A stretch of DNA of 7,293 bases from Ectopseudomonas composti (GTDB lineage: Bacteria > Pseudomonadota > Gammaproteobacteria > Pseudomonadales > Pseudomonadaceae): the NCBI GenBank assembly GCA_946886245.1, contig CAMPIF010000214.1, positions 1-7,293 of the forward strand. Reading direction: 5' to 3'. Position numbers and translations under genes: made by a program. A model generated the notes under the pieces. It searched no databases. It was not told where the DNA came from and worked only from the letters and a program-made list of their open reading frames with translations. Shown here piece by piece: positions 1-6,131 of this stretch; the first letter of the stretch is position 1, and each line of letters starts with the position of its first letter.

Positions 1-132
1 CACGCCCAGGTCGTAGCCGAGGTCCCATTCGGTCTTGCCGAGATCGAGCCGCCGGGCGCGCAACCGCGCGCCGATCAGCGCGTCGAGGTCGAGCCACTCG
101 GCCGCTTCCTGCTCTCTTTGCTCCGGCGTCAT
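1..132 (-). CDS. Probable XRE-family helix-turn-helix protein, N-terminus only (cut by window edge)
   Basis: An open frame of 44 codons runs leftward from an ATG at 132 to the window edge without a stop. The peptide begins MTPEQREQEAAEWLDLDALI and continues with GARLRARRLDLGKTEWDLGYDLGV. The pattern 'hGxRLRxxRxxxGxxxxxLxxxLGV' is that of the first helices of an XRE/Cro-type DNA-binding domain, at about residues 20-44. A GGCGGG stretch lies 6 nt before the ATG as a weak ribosome binding site, and an in-frame GTG at 162-160 is an alternative start. The gene is divergent from the tetR-like gene, and the 146-bp gap between them holds the palindrome at 226-284, so it may share control. The C-terminal part, which would show any sensor or cupin domain, is outside the window, so the family call is tentative. 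Confidence 0.6.
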   Translation of the reverse strand, partial: MTPEQREQEAAEWLDLDALIGARLRARRLDLGKTEWDLGYDLGV

Positions 133-225
133 CGATACCCGCCAGCCAGCAGACTCCTGCACGTGCCGCTTTGCACGGCCACCTCATTCCCGATTCGGCG
201 GTAGATTTGGCCGTATCGTCCCTTT

Positions 226-284
226 AGCCATGGTCTGAATCCTGATTCACTGAACGCAGATGAATCAGGATTCAGACCATGGCT
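226..284. promoter_or_regulatory. Perfect 24-bp inverted repeat over the tetR start, probable TetR operator
   Basis: Positions 226-249 and 261-284 are exact reverse complements, 24 of 24 bases, separated by 11 nt (250-260). Each arm contains the sub-palindrome TGAATC-N2-GATTCA (236-249 and 261-274), with centres 25 bp apart, which would suit two repressor dimers. The right arm includes the AGGA ribosome binding site (267-270) and the ATG (279-281) of the TetR gene. TetR-family repressors commonly bind such palindromes in their own promoters, so an autoregulatory operator is the simplest reading. I could not find convincing -35 and -10 hexamers around it. If transcription began left of 226, the mRNA would fold into a strong hairpin hiding the start codon. 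Confidence 0.65.
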
Positions 285-920
285 TACCGCACCAGCGAAG
301 CTCGACTCGACCGCGATCAGGCACAGCGCCAGCGCATTCTCGACTGCGCCTTGCTGCGCGTTGCCGAGGGCGGTTTCGCCGCCCTGACCATGCAGGCGCT
401 GGCTGACGATGTCGGCATCGCCACCGGCAGCCTGTATCGCCACTTTCGCAGCAAGGGTGAACTGGCCGCCGAAGTCTTTGCCAGCGCCAGTCAGCGTGAG
501 GTGGATGCCCTGGCCGCCGCCTTGCGCGGGCCGGGCGGACCCAGTGAGCGCCTGCGCCTCGGCCTCGAGCAGTTCGCTGCCCGCGCCTGGCATAGCCGCC
601 GCCTGGCCTTTGCGCTGATCGCCGAGCCGGTCGACCCCGAAGTCGACGAGCAGCGCCTGCTCTATCGCGAAGCCTACGCCGAACTGTTCAGTGACCTGCT
701 GGAGGAGGGCGCCGCTGCCGGCGAGTTTCGAATCGAGCCGATCGGCCTGATGGCGGCCTGCCTGGTCGGCGCCATTGCCGAAGCGCTGGTCGGGCCGCTG
801 TCGCCACCTGCTCGCGCCGCTCGCGAAGCGGGCCAACCCACTCTGGAGCTGGCGCAGGTCAGCGCCGCCCTTGCCACCTTCTGCCTGCGCGCCGTCGGCG
901 CCGAGGAGTCCACGCGATGA
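279..920 (+). CDS. TetR/AcrR-family transcriptional repressor, likely regulator of itself and aidB
   Basis: The protein has 213 residues, the usual length for TetR regulators. The N-terminal DNA-binding domain is clear: helix 1 begins near residue 16 (QRQRILDCALLRVAEGGF), and the helix-turn-helix spans about residues 37-56 (TMQALADDVGIATGSLYRHF), followed by the typical FRSKGEL. The rest (about 65-213) is the variable helical ligand-binding and dimerisation domain, so the ligand cannot be read from sequence. The ATG at 279 is preceded by AGGA at an 8-nt spacing, both inside the right arm of the palindrome at 226-284. The stop codon overlaps the aidB start as ATGA, implying one operon and translational coupling. 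An acyl-CoA or CoA-derived effector is plausible from the neighbour but is inference. Confidence 0.92.
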   Translation: MAYRTSEARLDRDQAQRQRILDCALLRVAEGGFAALTMQALADDVGIATGSLYRHFRSKGELAAEVFASASQREVDALAAALRGPGGPSERLRLGLEQFAARAWHSRRLAFALIAEPVDPEVDEQRLLYREAYAELFSDLLEEGAAAGEFRIEPIGLMAACLVGAIAEALVGPLSPPARAAREAGQPTLELAQVSAALATFCLRAVGAEESTR

Positions 921-2566
921 AACCCAGTCTGCATGCCGAAACCCACGAGGTGTTCAACCAGGTGCCAAGCCTGGACGGCGCCAATCTCTATCGCCTCGAC
1001 CTGCCGTTGCAGGAGTGTATTCGCCGCTACGACGGCGCCTGGGCGGATGAACGCTTGAGCGCTTATGGCGCCCTGGCAGGCGGTGCCCTGATGCAGGCCG
1101 GCTTTCTCGCCAACGAGAACAAACCGGTGTTCAAGAGCCACGACCGCTACGGCAACCGTATCGATCTGGTGGAGTTTCACCCGGCCTACCACGAACTGAT
1201 GCGCACGGCGGTGGAGCACGGCCTGCCGTCGCTGCCCTGGACAGATCCGCGCGCCGGCGCTCATGTCGCCCGCGCCGGGCTGACCTATATGCACAGCCAG
1301 GCCGAAGCGGCCAGCGGCTGCCCGCTGACCATGACCTTCGCCGCCGTGCCGGCCATTCGCCTGCAGCCCAACGTGGCCGAGCAATGGCTGCCGAAGATCC
1401 TCTCCAGCCAGTACGACCCGCGCAACCTGCCGATGGAGCAGAAGGCCGGCGTCACCATCGGCATGGCCATGACCGAGAAGCAGGGCGGCACCGATGTGCG
1501 CGCCAATACCACGCGGGCCTATCCCATCGGTCTTGGCGGGCCGGGACAGGGCTATGAACTGGTGGGGCACAAATGGTTCTGCTCGGCGCCGATGTGCGAC
1601 GCCTTTCTCACCCTGGCGTACACCGACAAGGGTCTGTCGTGCTTCCTGCTGCCGCGTCACCGGCCGGATGGCACGCGCAACGCGTTCTACATCCAGCGCC
1701 TGAAGAACAAGCTGGGCAACTGGGCCAACGCCTCCAGCGAGGTGGAATATCGCGGTGCCTTCGCCTGGATGCTCGGCGAGGAAGGACGTGGCGTGCCGAC
1801 CATCATCGAGATGGTGGCCATGACCCGCTTCGATTGCATGATCGGCTCCAGCAGCCTGATGCGCCAGGCGCTGACCCAGGCCGCGCACCACTGCGCGCAC
1901 CGCCAGGTCGGCGGCAAGCTGCTCGCCGACCAGCCGCTGATGCAGAACGTGCTGGCCGACCTGGCGCTGGAGAGCGAAGCCGCGCTGGCGCTGTGCATGC
2001 GCATGGGCCGTGCGCTCGATAACCCGCATGACGCGCAGGAAGACAAGTTCGCCCGCCTGGTCACTGCGGTGGGCAAGTACTGGATCTGCAAGCGCGCGCC
2101 GGAAATGATCTATGAGGCCAGCGAGTGCATGGGCGGCGCTGGCTACGTCGAGGACACCATCATGCCGCGCCTGTATCGTGAAGCGCCGGTCAACTCGATC
2201 TGGGAAGGCTCGGGCAACGTGCAATGCCTGGACGTGCTGCGCGCGTTGTCCAAGGAACCGGGCGTGCTCGATGCGCTGTTCATCGAGCTGGGTGATGGCC
2301 ACGGCGATGCCCGTCTGAAGGCGCATATCCAGCGGCTCAAGGCCGATTTTGCCGATACCTCCGACATCCAGTACCGCGCCCGCCAGCTCACCGAAGACAT
2401 GGCCGTCGCGTTGCAGGCCAAGCTGCTGCTGGAGGCGGGCAATGCCACCGTCTCCGATGCTTTCATCGCCAGCCGCCTGGAAGGCCGCGGCCGCGTCTAC
2501 GGTACCCTGCCGCGCGGTGTCGACGTCGAGGCGCTGCTGGCGCGCAGCACGCCCCACCTGGTCTGA
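917..2566 (+). CDS. aidB: AidB-like acyl-CoA dehydrogenase family flavoprotein
   Basis: At 549 residues it is close to E. coli AidB (541) and longer than ordinary acyl-CoA dehydrogenases (about 380-400), because AidB carries extra N- and C-terminal segments. Shared landmarks include an N-terminus with EVFNQVPSLDGANLY, TMTFAAVP, MTEKQGGTDVRANTTRA (from residue 185), GHKWF (217-221), KNKLGNWANASSEVE, MTRFDC (302-307), CMGGAGY and LYREAPVNSIWEGSGN. The glutamate in WEGSGN (E430) sits where AidB has its acyl-CoA-dehydrogenase-type catalytic glutamate. The family binds FAD. E. coli AidB belongs to the adaptive response to alkylation and binds DNA, but its chemistry is unsettled. No ada or alkB is visible here; control appears to be by the upstream TetR. 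The ATG at 917 overlaps the tetR stop and has GAGGAG (903-908) at 8 nt. A branched-chain acyl-CoA dehydrogenase role is an alternative. Confidence 0.9.
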   Translation: MKPSLHAETHEVFNQVPSLDGANLYRLDLPLQECIRRYDGAWADERLSAYGALAGGALMQAGFLANENKPVFKSHDRYGNRIDLVEFHPAYHELMRTAVEHGLPSLPWTDPRAGAHVARAGLTYMHSQAEAASGCPLTMTFAAVPAIRLQPNVAEQWLPKILSSQYDPRNLPMEQKAGVTIGMAMTEKQGGTDVRANTTRAYPIGLGGPGQGYELVGHKWFCSAPMCDAFLTLAYTDKGLSCFLLPRHRPDGTRNAFYIQRLKNKLGNWANASSEVEYRGAFAWMLGEEGRGVPTIIEMVAMTRFDCMIGSSSLMRQALTQAAHHCAHRQVGGKLLADQPLMQNVLADLALESEAALALCMRMGRALDNPHDAQEDKFARLVTAVGKYWICKRAPEMIYEASECMGGAGYVEDTIMPRLYREAPVNSIWEGSGNVQCLDVLRALSKEPGVLDALFIELGDGHGDARLKAHIQRLKADFADTSDIQYRARQLTEDMAVALQAKLLLEAGNATVSDAFIASRLEGRGRVYGTLPRGVDVEALLARSTPHLV

Positions 2567-2632
2567 GCGAGGGCCGAGGGTGGATTGCCCGGCGCGCTGT
2601 TTTTTGGCCGGGTAGGCGAGTAGTCTTGCGGC

Positions 2633-2808
2633 CGATGGTTCTGCGTGCACGCCTGTGGCGCGGATGAAAAGGGAACAGGGTGCGGCGAATCTCGCCAATG
2701 CCCTGGCTGCCCCCGCAACTGTAAGCGGCGAACGATGCCCTCATGCCACTGACTTCGGTCGGGAAGGCGGGCGGAGTGCCAAGCCGTGAGCCAGGAGACC
2801 TGCCATCG
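2633..2808 (+). promoter_or_regulatory. Cobalamin (B12) riboswitch aptamer
   Basis: All the conserved blocks of the cobalamin riboswitch family appear in order. CGATGG (2633-2638) pairs with CCATCG (2803-2808) to close the element. AAAAGGGAA is at 2667-2675. The stem CAGGG/CCCTG (2676-2680 with 2701-2705) encloses the hairpin GGCGA-ATC-TCGCC (2684-2696). The core block CCGCAACTGTAAGCGG ends at 2728. CACTGACTTCGGTCGGGAAGG begins at 2747. The B12 box AGCCAGGAGACCTGCC is at 2789-2804. Adenosylcobalamin or a related cobamide binding normally shuts off the downstream gene. That gene is a CbiM-like permease starting at 2875, which fits feedback control of cobalt uptake by B12. An ATG-initiated frame from 2743 crosses the aptamer and is not a real start. 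Confidence 0.96.
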
Positions 2809-2813
2809 ACAAC

Positions 2814-2870
2814 GGGCGTTTCGCCCACTCCCTCATCCGAATCGTCGCGCGGTGGGCGCGGCAAAGGAGC
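2814..2870 (+). promoter_or_regulatory. Putative expression platform of the B12 riboswitch
   Basis: Directly after the aptamer, GGGCG (2814-2818) can pair with CGCCC (2822-2826) across a TTT loop. The same CGCCC, extended to CGCCCAC (2822-2828), can instead pair with GTGGGCG (2852-2858), which ends five bases before the strong ribosome binding site AAGGAG (2864-2869). The two pairings exclude each other, as expected of a switching element. There is no U-run after either hairpin, so control at translation initiation is more likely than transcription termination. The pairings are seen in the sequence; their role is inferred. Confidence 0.4.
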
Positions 2871-2874
2871 TCGC

Positions 2875-3555
2875 ATGCATATCGAACCGGACGTCGTCGA
2901 AAGCGCCAAGATCCTGCTCAGCCACGCAACGGCCGTCACTGCCTTCGGCCTGACCGCCAAACTCGCCCTGGACAGCGTACGCAACAACGGTGGTGTCGCC
3001 GCCTTGGCGCTGCGCAGCCTGCTGACCACCGCCCTGGTGTTCTGCTTTTTCGAAGTGTTCCCGCATCATGCGGTGGGCGTTTCCGAGGTGCACCTGATCC
3101 TCGGTTCGACCCTGTTCCTGCTGTTCGGTGCCGGTGCTGCGGCCATCGGCCTGGCGGCAGGTCTGCTGCTGCAAGGGCTGCTGTTCGCCCCGTTCGACCT
3201 GCCGCAGTACGGCATGAACGTCACCACGCTGTTGATCCCGCTGTGGGGCATCAGCCTGCTGGCCAAGCGCATCGTCGCGCCGGGCACCGCCTACGTCGAC
3301 CTTTCCTACAAGCAGGCGCTGGCGCTTTCGACCGCTTATCAGGGCGGCATCGTCGCCTGGGTAGCGTTCTGGGCCTTCTACGGCCACGGTTTCTCCAGCG
3401 AAAACCTGGCGGCCGTGGGCAGCTTCGGCCTGGCCTACATGAGCGTGATCCTGATCGAGCCGCTGATCGACCTGGGCGTGCTGGCCGCTGCCAAGGCGCT
3501 GTCGCGTTTCAGTCAGGGGCCGCTGTTCAACGTGCGTCTGCACCAGCCGGCCTGA
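2875..3555 (+). CDS. CbiM-like ECF-type cobalt transport permease (S component)
   Basis: The product has 226 residues and is strongly hydrophobic, with roughly six membrane segments (near residues 13-32, 44-62, 72-104, 114-132, 155-172 and 180-208). It matches the CbiM/NikM family in FEVFPHHAVGVSEVHLILGS followed by a Gly/Ala-rich helix and LLLQGLLFAPF. In CbiM/NikM proteins the metal is held by the N-terminal amine, His2 and a histidine in the VHL motif. Here the protein starts Met-His-Ile and has the VHL histidine at position 73. This supports the ATG at 2875, which has AAGGAG at a 5-nt spacing, over an upstream in-frame ATG at 2743 inside the riboswitch. The B12 riboswitch points to cobalt as substrate. 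No CbiN, CbiQ or CbiO gene follows: the next gene is convergent, so any energising module must be elsewhere. Confidence 0.8.
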   Translation: MHIEPDVVESAKILLSHATAVTAFGLTAKLALDSVRNNGGVAALALRSLLTTALVFCFFEVFPHHAVGVSEVHLILGSTLFLLFGAGAAAIGLAAGLLLQGLLFAPFDLPQYGMNVTTLLIPLWGISLLAKRIVAPGTAYVDLSYKQALALSTAYQGGIVAWVAFWAFYGHGFSSENLAAVGSFGLAYMSVILIEPLIDLGVLAAAKALSRFSQGPLFNVRLHQPA

Positions 3556-3631
3556 GTCCGTCGATCTGACGGTCATGCGGCAAGAAGCGTCCTGGATGAT
3601 GAAAGCCTGTGCTGCCTGCCTGCCCTCATCC

Positions 3632-3665
3632 GGCGCTTCGCGCCACCTTCTCCCGGAGGGAGAAG
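3632..3665. repeat. Paired-hairpin intergenic repeat, possible bidirectional terminator
   Basis: Two hairpins stand almost side by side: GGCGC-TTC-GCGCC (3632-3644) and CTTCTCCC-GGA-GGGAGAAG (3647-3665), introduced by CCCTCATCC. From general knowledge, this style of intergenic element (CCCTCATCC..., CTTCTCCC, GGGAGAAGG) recurs in many Pseudomonas and related genomes. It lies between the convergent cbiM-like and lipoprotein-like genes, a common place for such repeats. No U-run follows on either strand, so it is called a repeat first and a terminator only as a possibility. Confidence 0.5.
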
Positions 3666-3680
3666 AACACTAAGGAAGGC

Positions 3681-3701
3681 GTCGCTGCGCGACTTTCGCG
3701 C
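3681..3701. terminator. Weak hairpin at the convergent gene ends
   Basis: GTCGC-TGC-GCGAC (3681-3693) is followed by TTT on the plus strand, and an overlapping alternative, GCGCGA-CTT-TCGCGC (3687-3701), reaches the stop codon of the minus-strand gene. Either could help end transcription of the cbiM-like gene. The stems are short and the T-run has only three bases, so this is a low-confidence call. Confidence 0.2.
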
Positions 3702-4429
3702 TAATGGCGGCGCTGCCAGATCATCTTGCCGGTATTGCTTTCGGTGACCAGGTACGGGTCGCTGAAGCGGTAATAGGCGGCGGGGCGATAGTCGGCGGCG
3801 CCTGTCAGGCGCACCATCAGCATGCCGTCCTGGCTGCGCCAGTGGCCGCTGTACTGCACCTCGCCGGGGCTGTCGTAATTCCAGTCGCTGCCGCCACCGA
3901 CCGAACGAGTCCACTGGGTGACGCTGCCATCGGCGTTCAGTTGCAGGGTCATCAGGGTGTTGAACGAGGCGAAGTCGGCGCCACCGCTGTTGATGATCTT
4001 CTCGTGTACCCAGGTGCCGACAAGCGCCGGGTCCCGAGCGCCGGCAGCGGACGGTGTCGCCGCTGTTGCTGCCGCTTCGCGCTGAAACAGAGCCTGGCGC
4101 TCCAGCACTTCGCCGTTGCGTGGATCGCGTCCGTGGATGGTGTTGTTGCGCTTGTCATTGGAAAAGGTGGGGTTGATTTTTGCCAGAAGCAGTACGGTCA
4201 GAGGGTCGCTGAGGTCGGCACGCTGCTGCTGGCCGTCGTAGCGGCCTTTGACGATCAGACGCAGGCGCTGGCTCTCCACGTACTCGCCTTCCACCACGGC
4301 GCCGCTCTGACGCAGGATCAGTTCGCTCGGCTGGCCGTCGAGGGTTGCTCGGTAATGACCGTCGAGTTCACCGGCCTGAATGCTTGAGCATGAGGCGATG
4401 GCCAGCAGCAGAGCGATTGCACGAGGCAT
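3701..4429 (-). CDS. Exported two-domain protein or lipoprotein of unknown function
   Basis: The product has 242 residues. Its N-terminus (MPRAIALLLAIASCSSIQAGELDG) is a signal peptide. It has both a possible lipobox (IASC, Cys14) and a possible signal peptidase I site (IQA before Gly20), so lipidation is undecided. Two beta-rich segments follow, about 22-118 and 136-242, joined by an Ala/Pro/Ser-rich linker (119-134). Both begin with a Gly-aromatic pattern (DGHYRATL, VGTWVHEK) and continue with alternating hydrophobic strands and DG/SG turns (for example LQLNADGSVTQWT, then YSGHWRSQDGMLMVRL), suggesting a lipocalin-like or duplicated beta-barrel fold. The start ATG has AGAGG 8 nt upstream. 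The gene is divergent from amn across about 125 bp and convergent with the cbiM-like gene. I do not recognise a function; a homologue probably lies beside amn in P. aeruginosa. Confidence 0.8.
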   Translation of the reverse strand: MPRAIALLLAIASCSSIQAGELDGHYRATLDGQPSELILRQSGAVVEGEYVESQRLRLIVKGRYDGQQQRADLSDPLTVLLLAKINPTFSNDKRNNTIHGRDPRNGEVLERQALFQREAAATAATPSAAGARDPALVGTWVHEKIINSGGADFASFNTLMTLQLNADGSVTQWTRSVGGGSDWNYDSPGEVQYSGHWRSQDGMLMVRLTGAADYRPAAYYRFSDPYLVTESNTGKMIWQRRH

Positions 4430-4554
4430 TGCGGTGACCTCTGACGAATTTATCCAAGCCTAGCCGTTGGCAGCGACAGGCGGGGGATCGCGCTATGTTT
4501 TCGTCACCGTATGCAGGCAAGATAGGGGCGTACGTTCAGTCAGGAAGATGCACT

Positions 4555-6027
4555 GTGAAAGCCTGCTCAGATGATTTCATCATTGCCCACACCCCCGAAG
4601 AGGCGGTCGACCGTCTCGCCGCCTTGCACCAGGAAGCCACCGGTGCGTTGAGCCAGGCGCTCAAGCGTTACCTCAAGGAGCGCATCCGCCCCGATGCCAG
4701 CGAGCACTGCCTGTTCCGTTATCCCGAGTTGCGCCTGACCTACCTGTGCCAGGGCGAGGTGCCGACCACCGTGCGCGCCTACGCCAAGGTGCAGGTGCCG
4801 GGCACCTATGCAATCACCGTGACCCAGCCAGCGGCCTTCCGCAAGTACCTGCTGGAGCAGCTGAGCCCGCTGATGAACGACTTCACCCTGCGTGTGGAAG
4901 TCGGCCGCAGCCAGCAGAACATTCCCTACCCCTACGTGGTCGAGGGTGGCGATGAGCTGGCTGGCAGTGGCGTGACCGCCGCAGAACTGGCACGGGTATT
5001 CCCCAGCACCGACCTGTCCGCCGCCACCGACGGCACCGCCGATGGTCTGTACGACTGGGAGAACATCGACCCGCTGCCGCTGGCGCTGTTCGACGCGGCG
5101 CGCACCGACTTCTCCCTCAAGCGCATCCAGCACTACACCGGTAGCGACTGGCGCCACGTGCAGCCATGGATCCTGCTGACCAACTACCACCGCTACGTCG
5201 ACCAGTTCATCCGCCACGGCCTGGACATGCTGGTGGGCGACTCGCGCTTCACCCGCATGGTGTTGCCGGGCAATGTGGTGATCGAGCGCGGCATGGCCGA
5301 AGGCGAGATGCAGGCGATCATCGAGAATGTGGTCTGGCACCGCTACCAGATGCCGGCCTACCACCTGCAGGCCGAAGACGGCCACGGCATCACCCTGGTC
5401 AACATTGGCGTCGGTCCGTCCAATGCCAAGAACATCACCGACCACCTGGCCGTGCTGCGCCCGCATTGCTGGCTGATGATCGGCCACTGCGGCGGCCTGC
5501 GTCAGTCGCAGACCATCGGCGACTACGTGCTGGCCCACGCCTACATGCGCCGCGATGGCATTCTCGACCGCGTGCTGCCGCCGCATATCCCGCTGCCGGC
5601 GCTGGCCGAGGTGCAGCAGGCGCTGCAGGAAGCCGCCAAGTTGGTGACCGGTGAAGAGGGCGACGAGCTGAAGAAGCGCCTGCGCACCGGCACCGTGCTG
5701 ACCTACGACGACCGCAACTGGGAACTGCGCTGGGCCCAGGAGCGGCCGTTGATCAACCTGTCGCGCGCCGTGGCGGTGGACATGGAAAGCGGCACCATCG
5801 CCGCGCAAGGCTATCGCCTGCGGGTGCCCTACGGCACGCTGCTGTGCGTGTCGGACAAGCCCCTGCACAGCGAGATCAAGCTGCCCGGCGCGGCTGGCGC
5901 CTTCTACGAGCGCGCCGTGACCCAGCACCTGCACATCGGTATCGCGGCGCTGGAGCTGATGCGCAGCCAGCTCAATTCGCTGCACTCACGCAAGCTGCGC
6001 AGTTTCGACGAGCCGCCGTTCCGCTGA
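4555..6027 (+). CDS. amn: AMP nucleosidase
   Basis: The enzyme hydrolyses AMP to adenine and ribose 5-phosphate in purine salvage and adenylate homeostasis. The match to E. coli Amn (484 residues) runs the whole length. The N-terminal AMP-nucleosidase domain covers about residues 10-165 and includes IPYPYVVEGGDEL. The nucleoside-phosphorylase-like catalytic domain follows, with ITLVNIGVGPSNAKNITDHL, IGHCGGLRQSQ (Gly310-His311), DDRNWELR, AVDMESGTIAAQGYR (D409-M410-E411) and CVSDKPLHSEIKLPG, whose Asp434 corresponds to the catalytic aspartate. It ends SRKLRSFDEPPFR, nearly identical to E. coli. I chose the GTG at 4555 because AGGAAG (4542-4547) precedes it by 7 nt and the resulting 490 residues fit the family. 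An in-frame ATG at 4495 would add 20 residues unlike the family N-terminus. Confidence 0.95.
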   Translation: MKACSDDFIIAHTPEEAVDRLAALHQEATGALSQALKRYLKERIRPDASEHCLFRYPELRLTYLCQGEVPTTVRAYAKVQVPGTYAITVTQPAAFRKYLLEQLSPLMNDFTLRVEVGRSQQNIPYPYVVEGGDELAGSGVTAAELARVFPSTDLSAATDGTADGLYDWENIDPLPLALFDAARTDFSLKRIQHYTGSDWRHVQPWILLTNYHRYVDQFIRHGLDMLVGDSRFTRMVLPGNVVIERGMAEGEMQAIIENVVWHRYQMPAYHLQAEDGHGITLVNIGVGPSNAKNITDHLAVLRPHCWLMIGHCGGLRQSQTIGDYVLAHAYMRRDGILDRVLPPHIPLPALAEVQQALQEAAKLVTGEEGDELKKRLRTGTVLTYDDRNWELRWAQERPLINLSRAVAVDMESGTIAAQGYRLRVPYGTLLCVSDKPLHSEIKLPGAAGAFYERAVTQHLHIGIAALELMRSQLNSLHSRKLRSFDEPPFR

Positions 6028-6032
6028 AGGCT

Positions 6033-6064
6033 TGAGCGCGGCCAGCAGGCTGCTGTCGCGCTCA
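6033..6064 (+). terminator. Composite hairpin after amn, candidate terminator
   Basis: TGAGCGCG (6033-6040) pairs perfectly with CGCGCTCA (6057-6064). Inside it CAGCA (6043-6047) pairs with TGCTG (6051-6055) around a GGC loop, giving 13 base pairs with one small internal loop. It begins 6 nt after the amn stop codon. Only a broken T-rich stretch (TCTGTTTG) follows, so intrinsic termination is plausible but not certain. The downstream gene is convergent, so the structure could also act on transcripts from the other side. Confidence 0.45.
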
Positions 6065-6081
6065 GGCATCTGTTTGTCAGC

Positions 6082-6103
6082 GGTGTGCACAGCGCACCCT
6101 ACG
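6082..6103. repeat. Short palindromic intergenic repeat of the GTAGGGTGCG type
   Basis: GGTGTGC (6082-6088) and GCGCACC (6092-6098) form a 7-bp stem with one G-U pair and an ACA loop, followed by CTACG. On the minus strand it reads CGTAGGGTGCGC..., a start typical of a short palindromic element that I recall as frequent between genes in Pseudomonas and relatives. It lies between convergent amn and the dehydratase gene. Only one copy is in the window, so the repeat call rests on recall. Confidence 0.35.
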
Positions 6104-6131
6104 CCATTCAGCCACCGTTGGTCGGGGGAAC

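Noticed and set aside
129..836. A 235-codon minus-strand frame crossing the palindrome and most of tetR
   Set aside because: It overlaps a well-supported TetR gene and has a repetitive Gly/Gln/Ala-rich product with no recognisable domain.
2588..2612. CCCGGC and GCCGGG flanking a T-rich stretch after aidB, as a possible terminator
   Set aside because: The T-run (2600-2605) is in the loop rather than after the stem, and an alternative stem before it is bulged and seven bases away, so neither fits an intrinsic terminator.
674..2698. A 674-codon open frame on the minus strand opposite aidB
   Set aside because: It is a high-GC shadow of a clearly recognised gene on the plus strand; its product is low-complexity (rich in His, Gln, Arg, Gly) and matches no family, and it runs into the tetR gene and the riboswitch lead.
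2743..2874. An upstream ATG that would add 44 residues to the CbiM-like protein
   Set aside because: It lies inside the conserved B12 aptamer, has no ribosome binding site, and would remove the Met-His N-terminus that CbiM/NikM proteins need for metal binding.
4467..4499. TTGGCA and TATGTT as a sigma-70 promoter for amn
   Set aside because: The spacing is 21 bp, well outside the usual 16-18 bp, and no better pair was found; the call would be guesswork.
4567..5985. A 472-codon open frame on the minus strand opposite amn
   Set aside because: It is the same kind of shadow: compositionally biased and lying entirely within a confident AMP nucleosidase gene.
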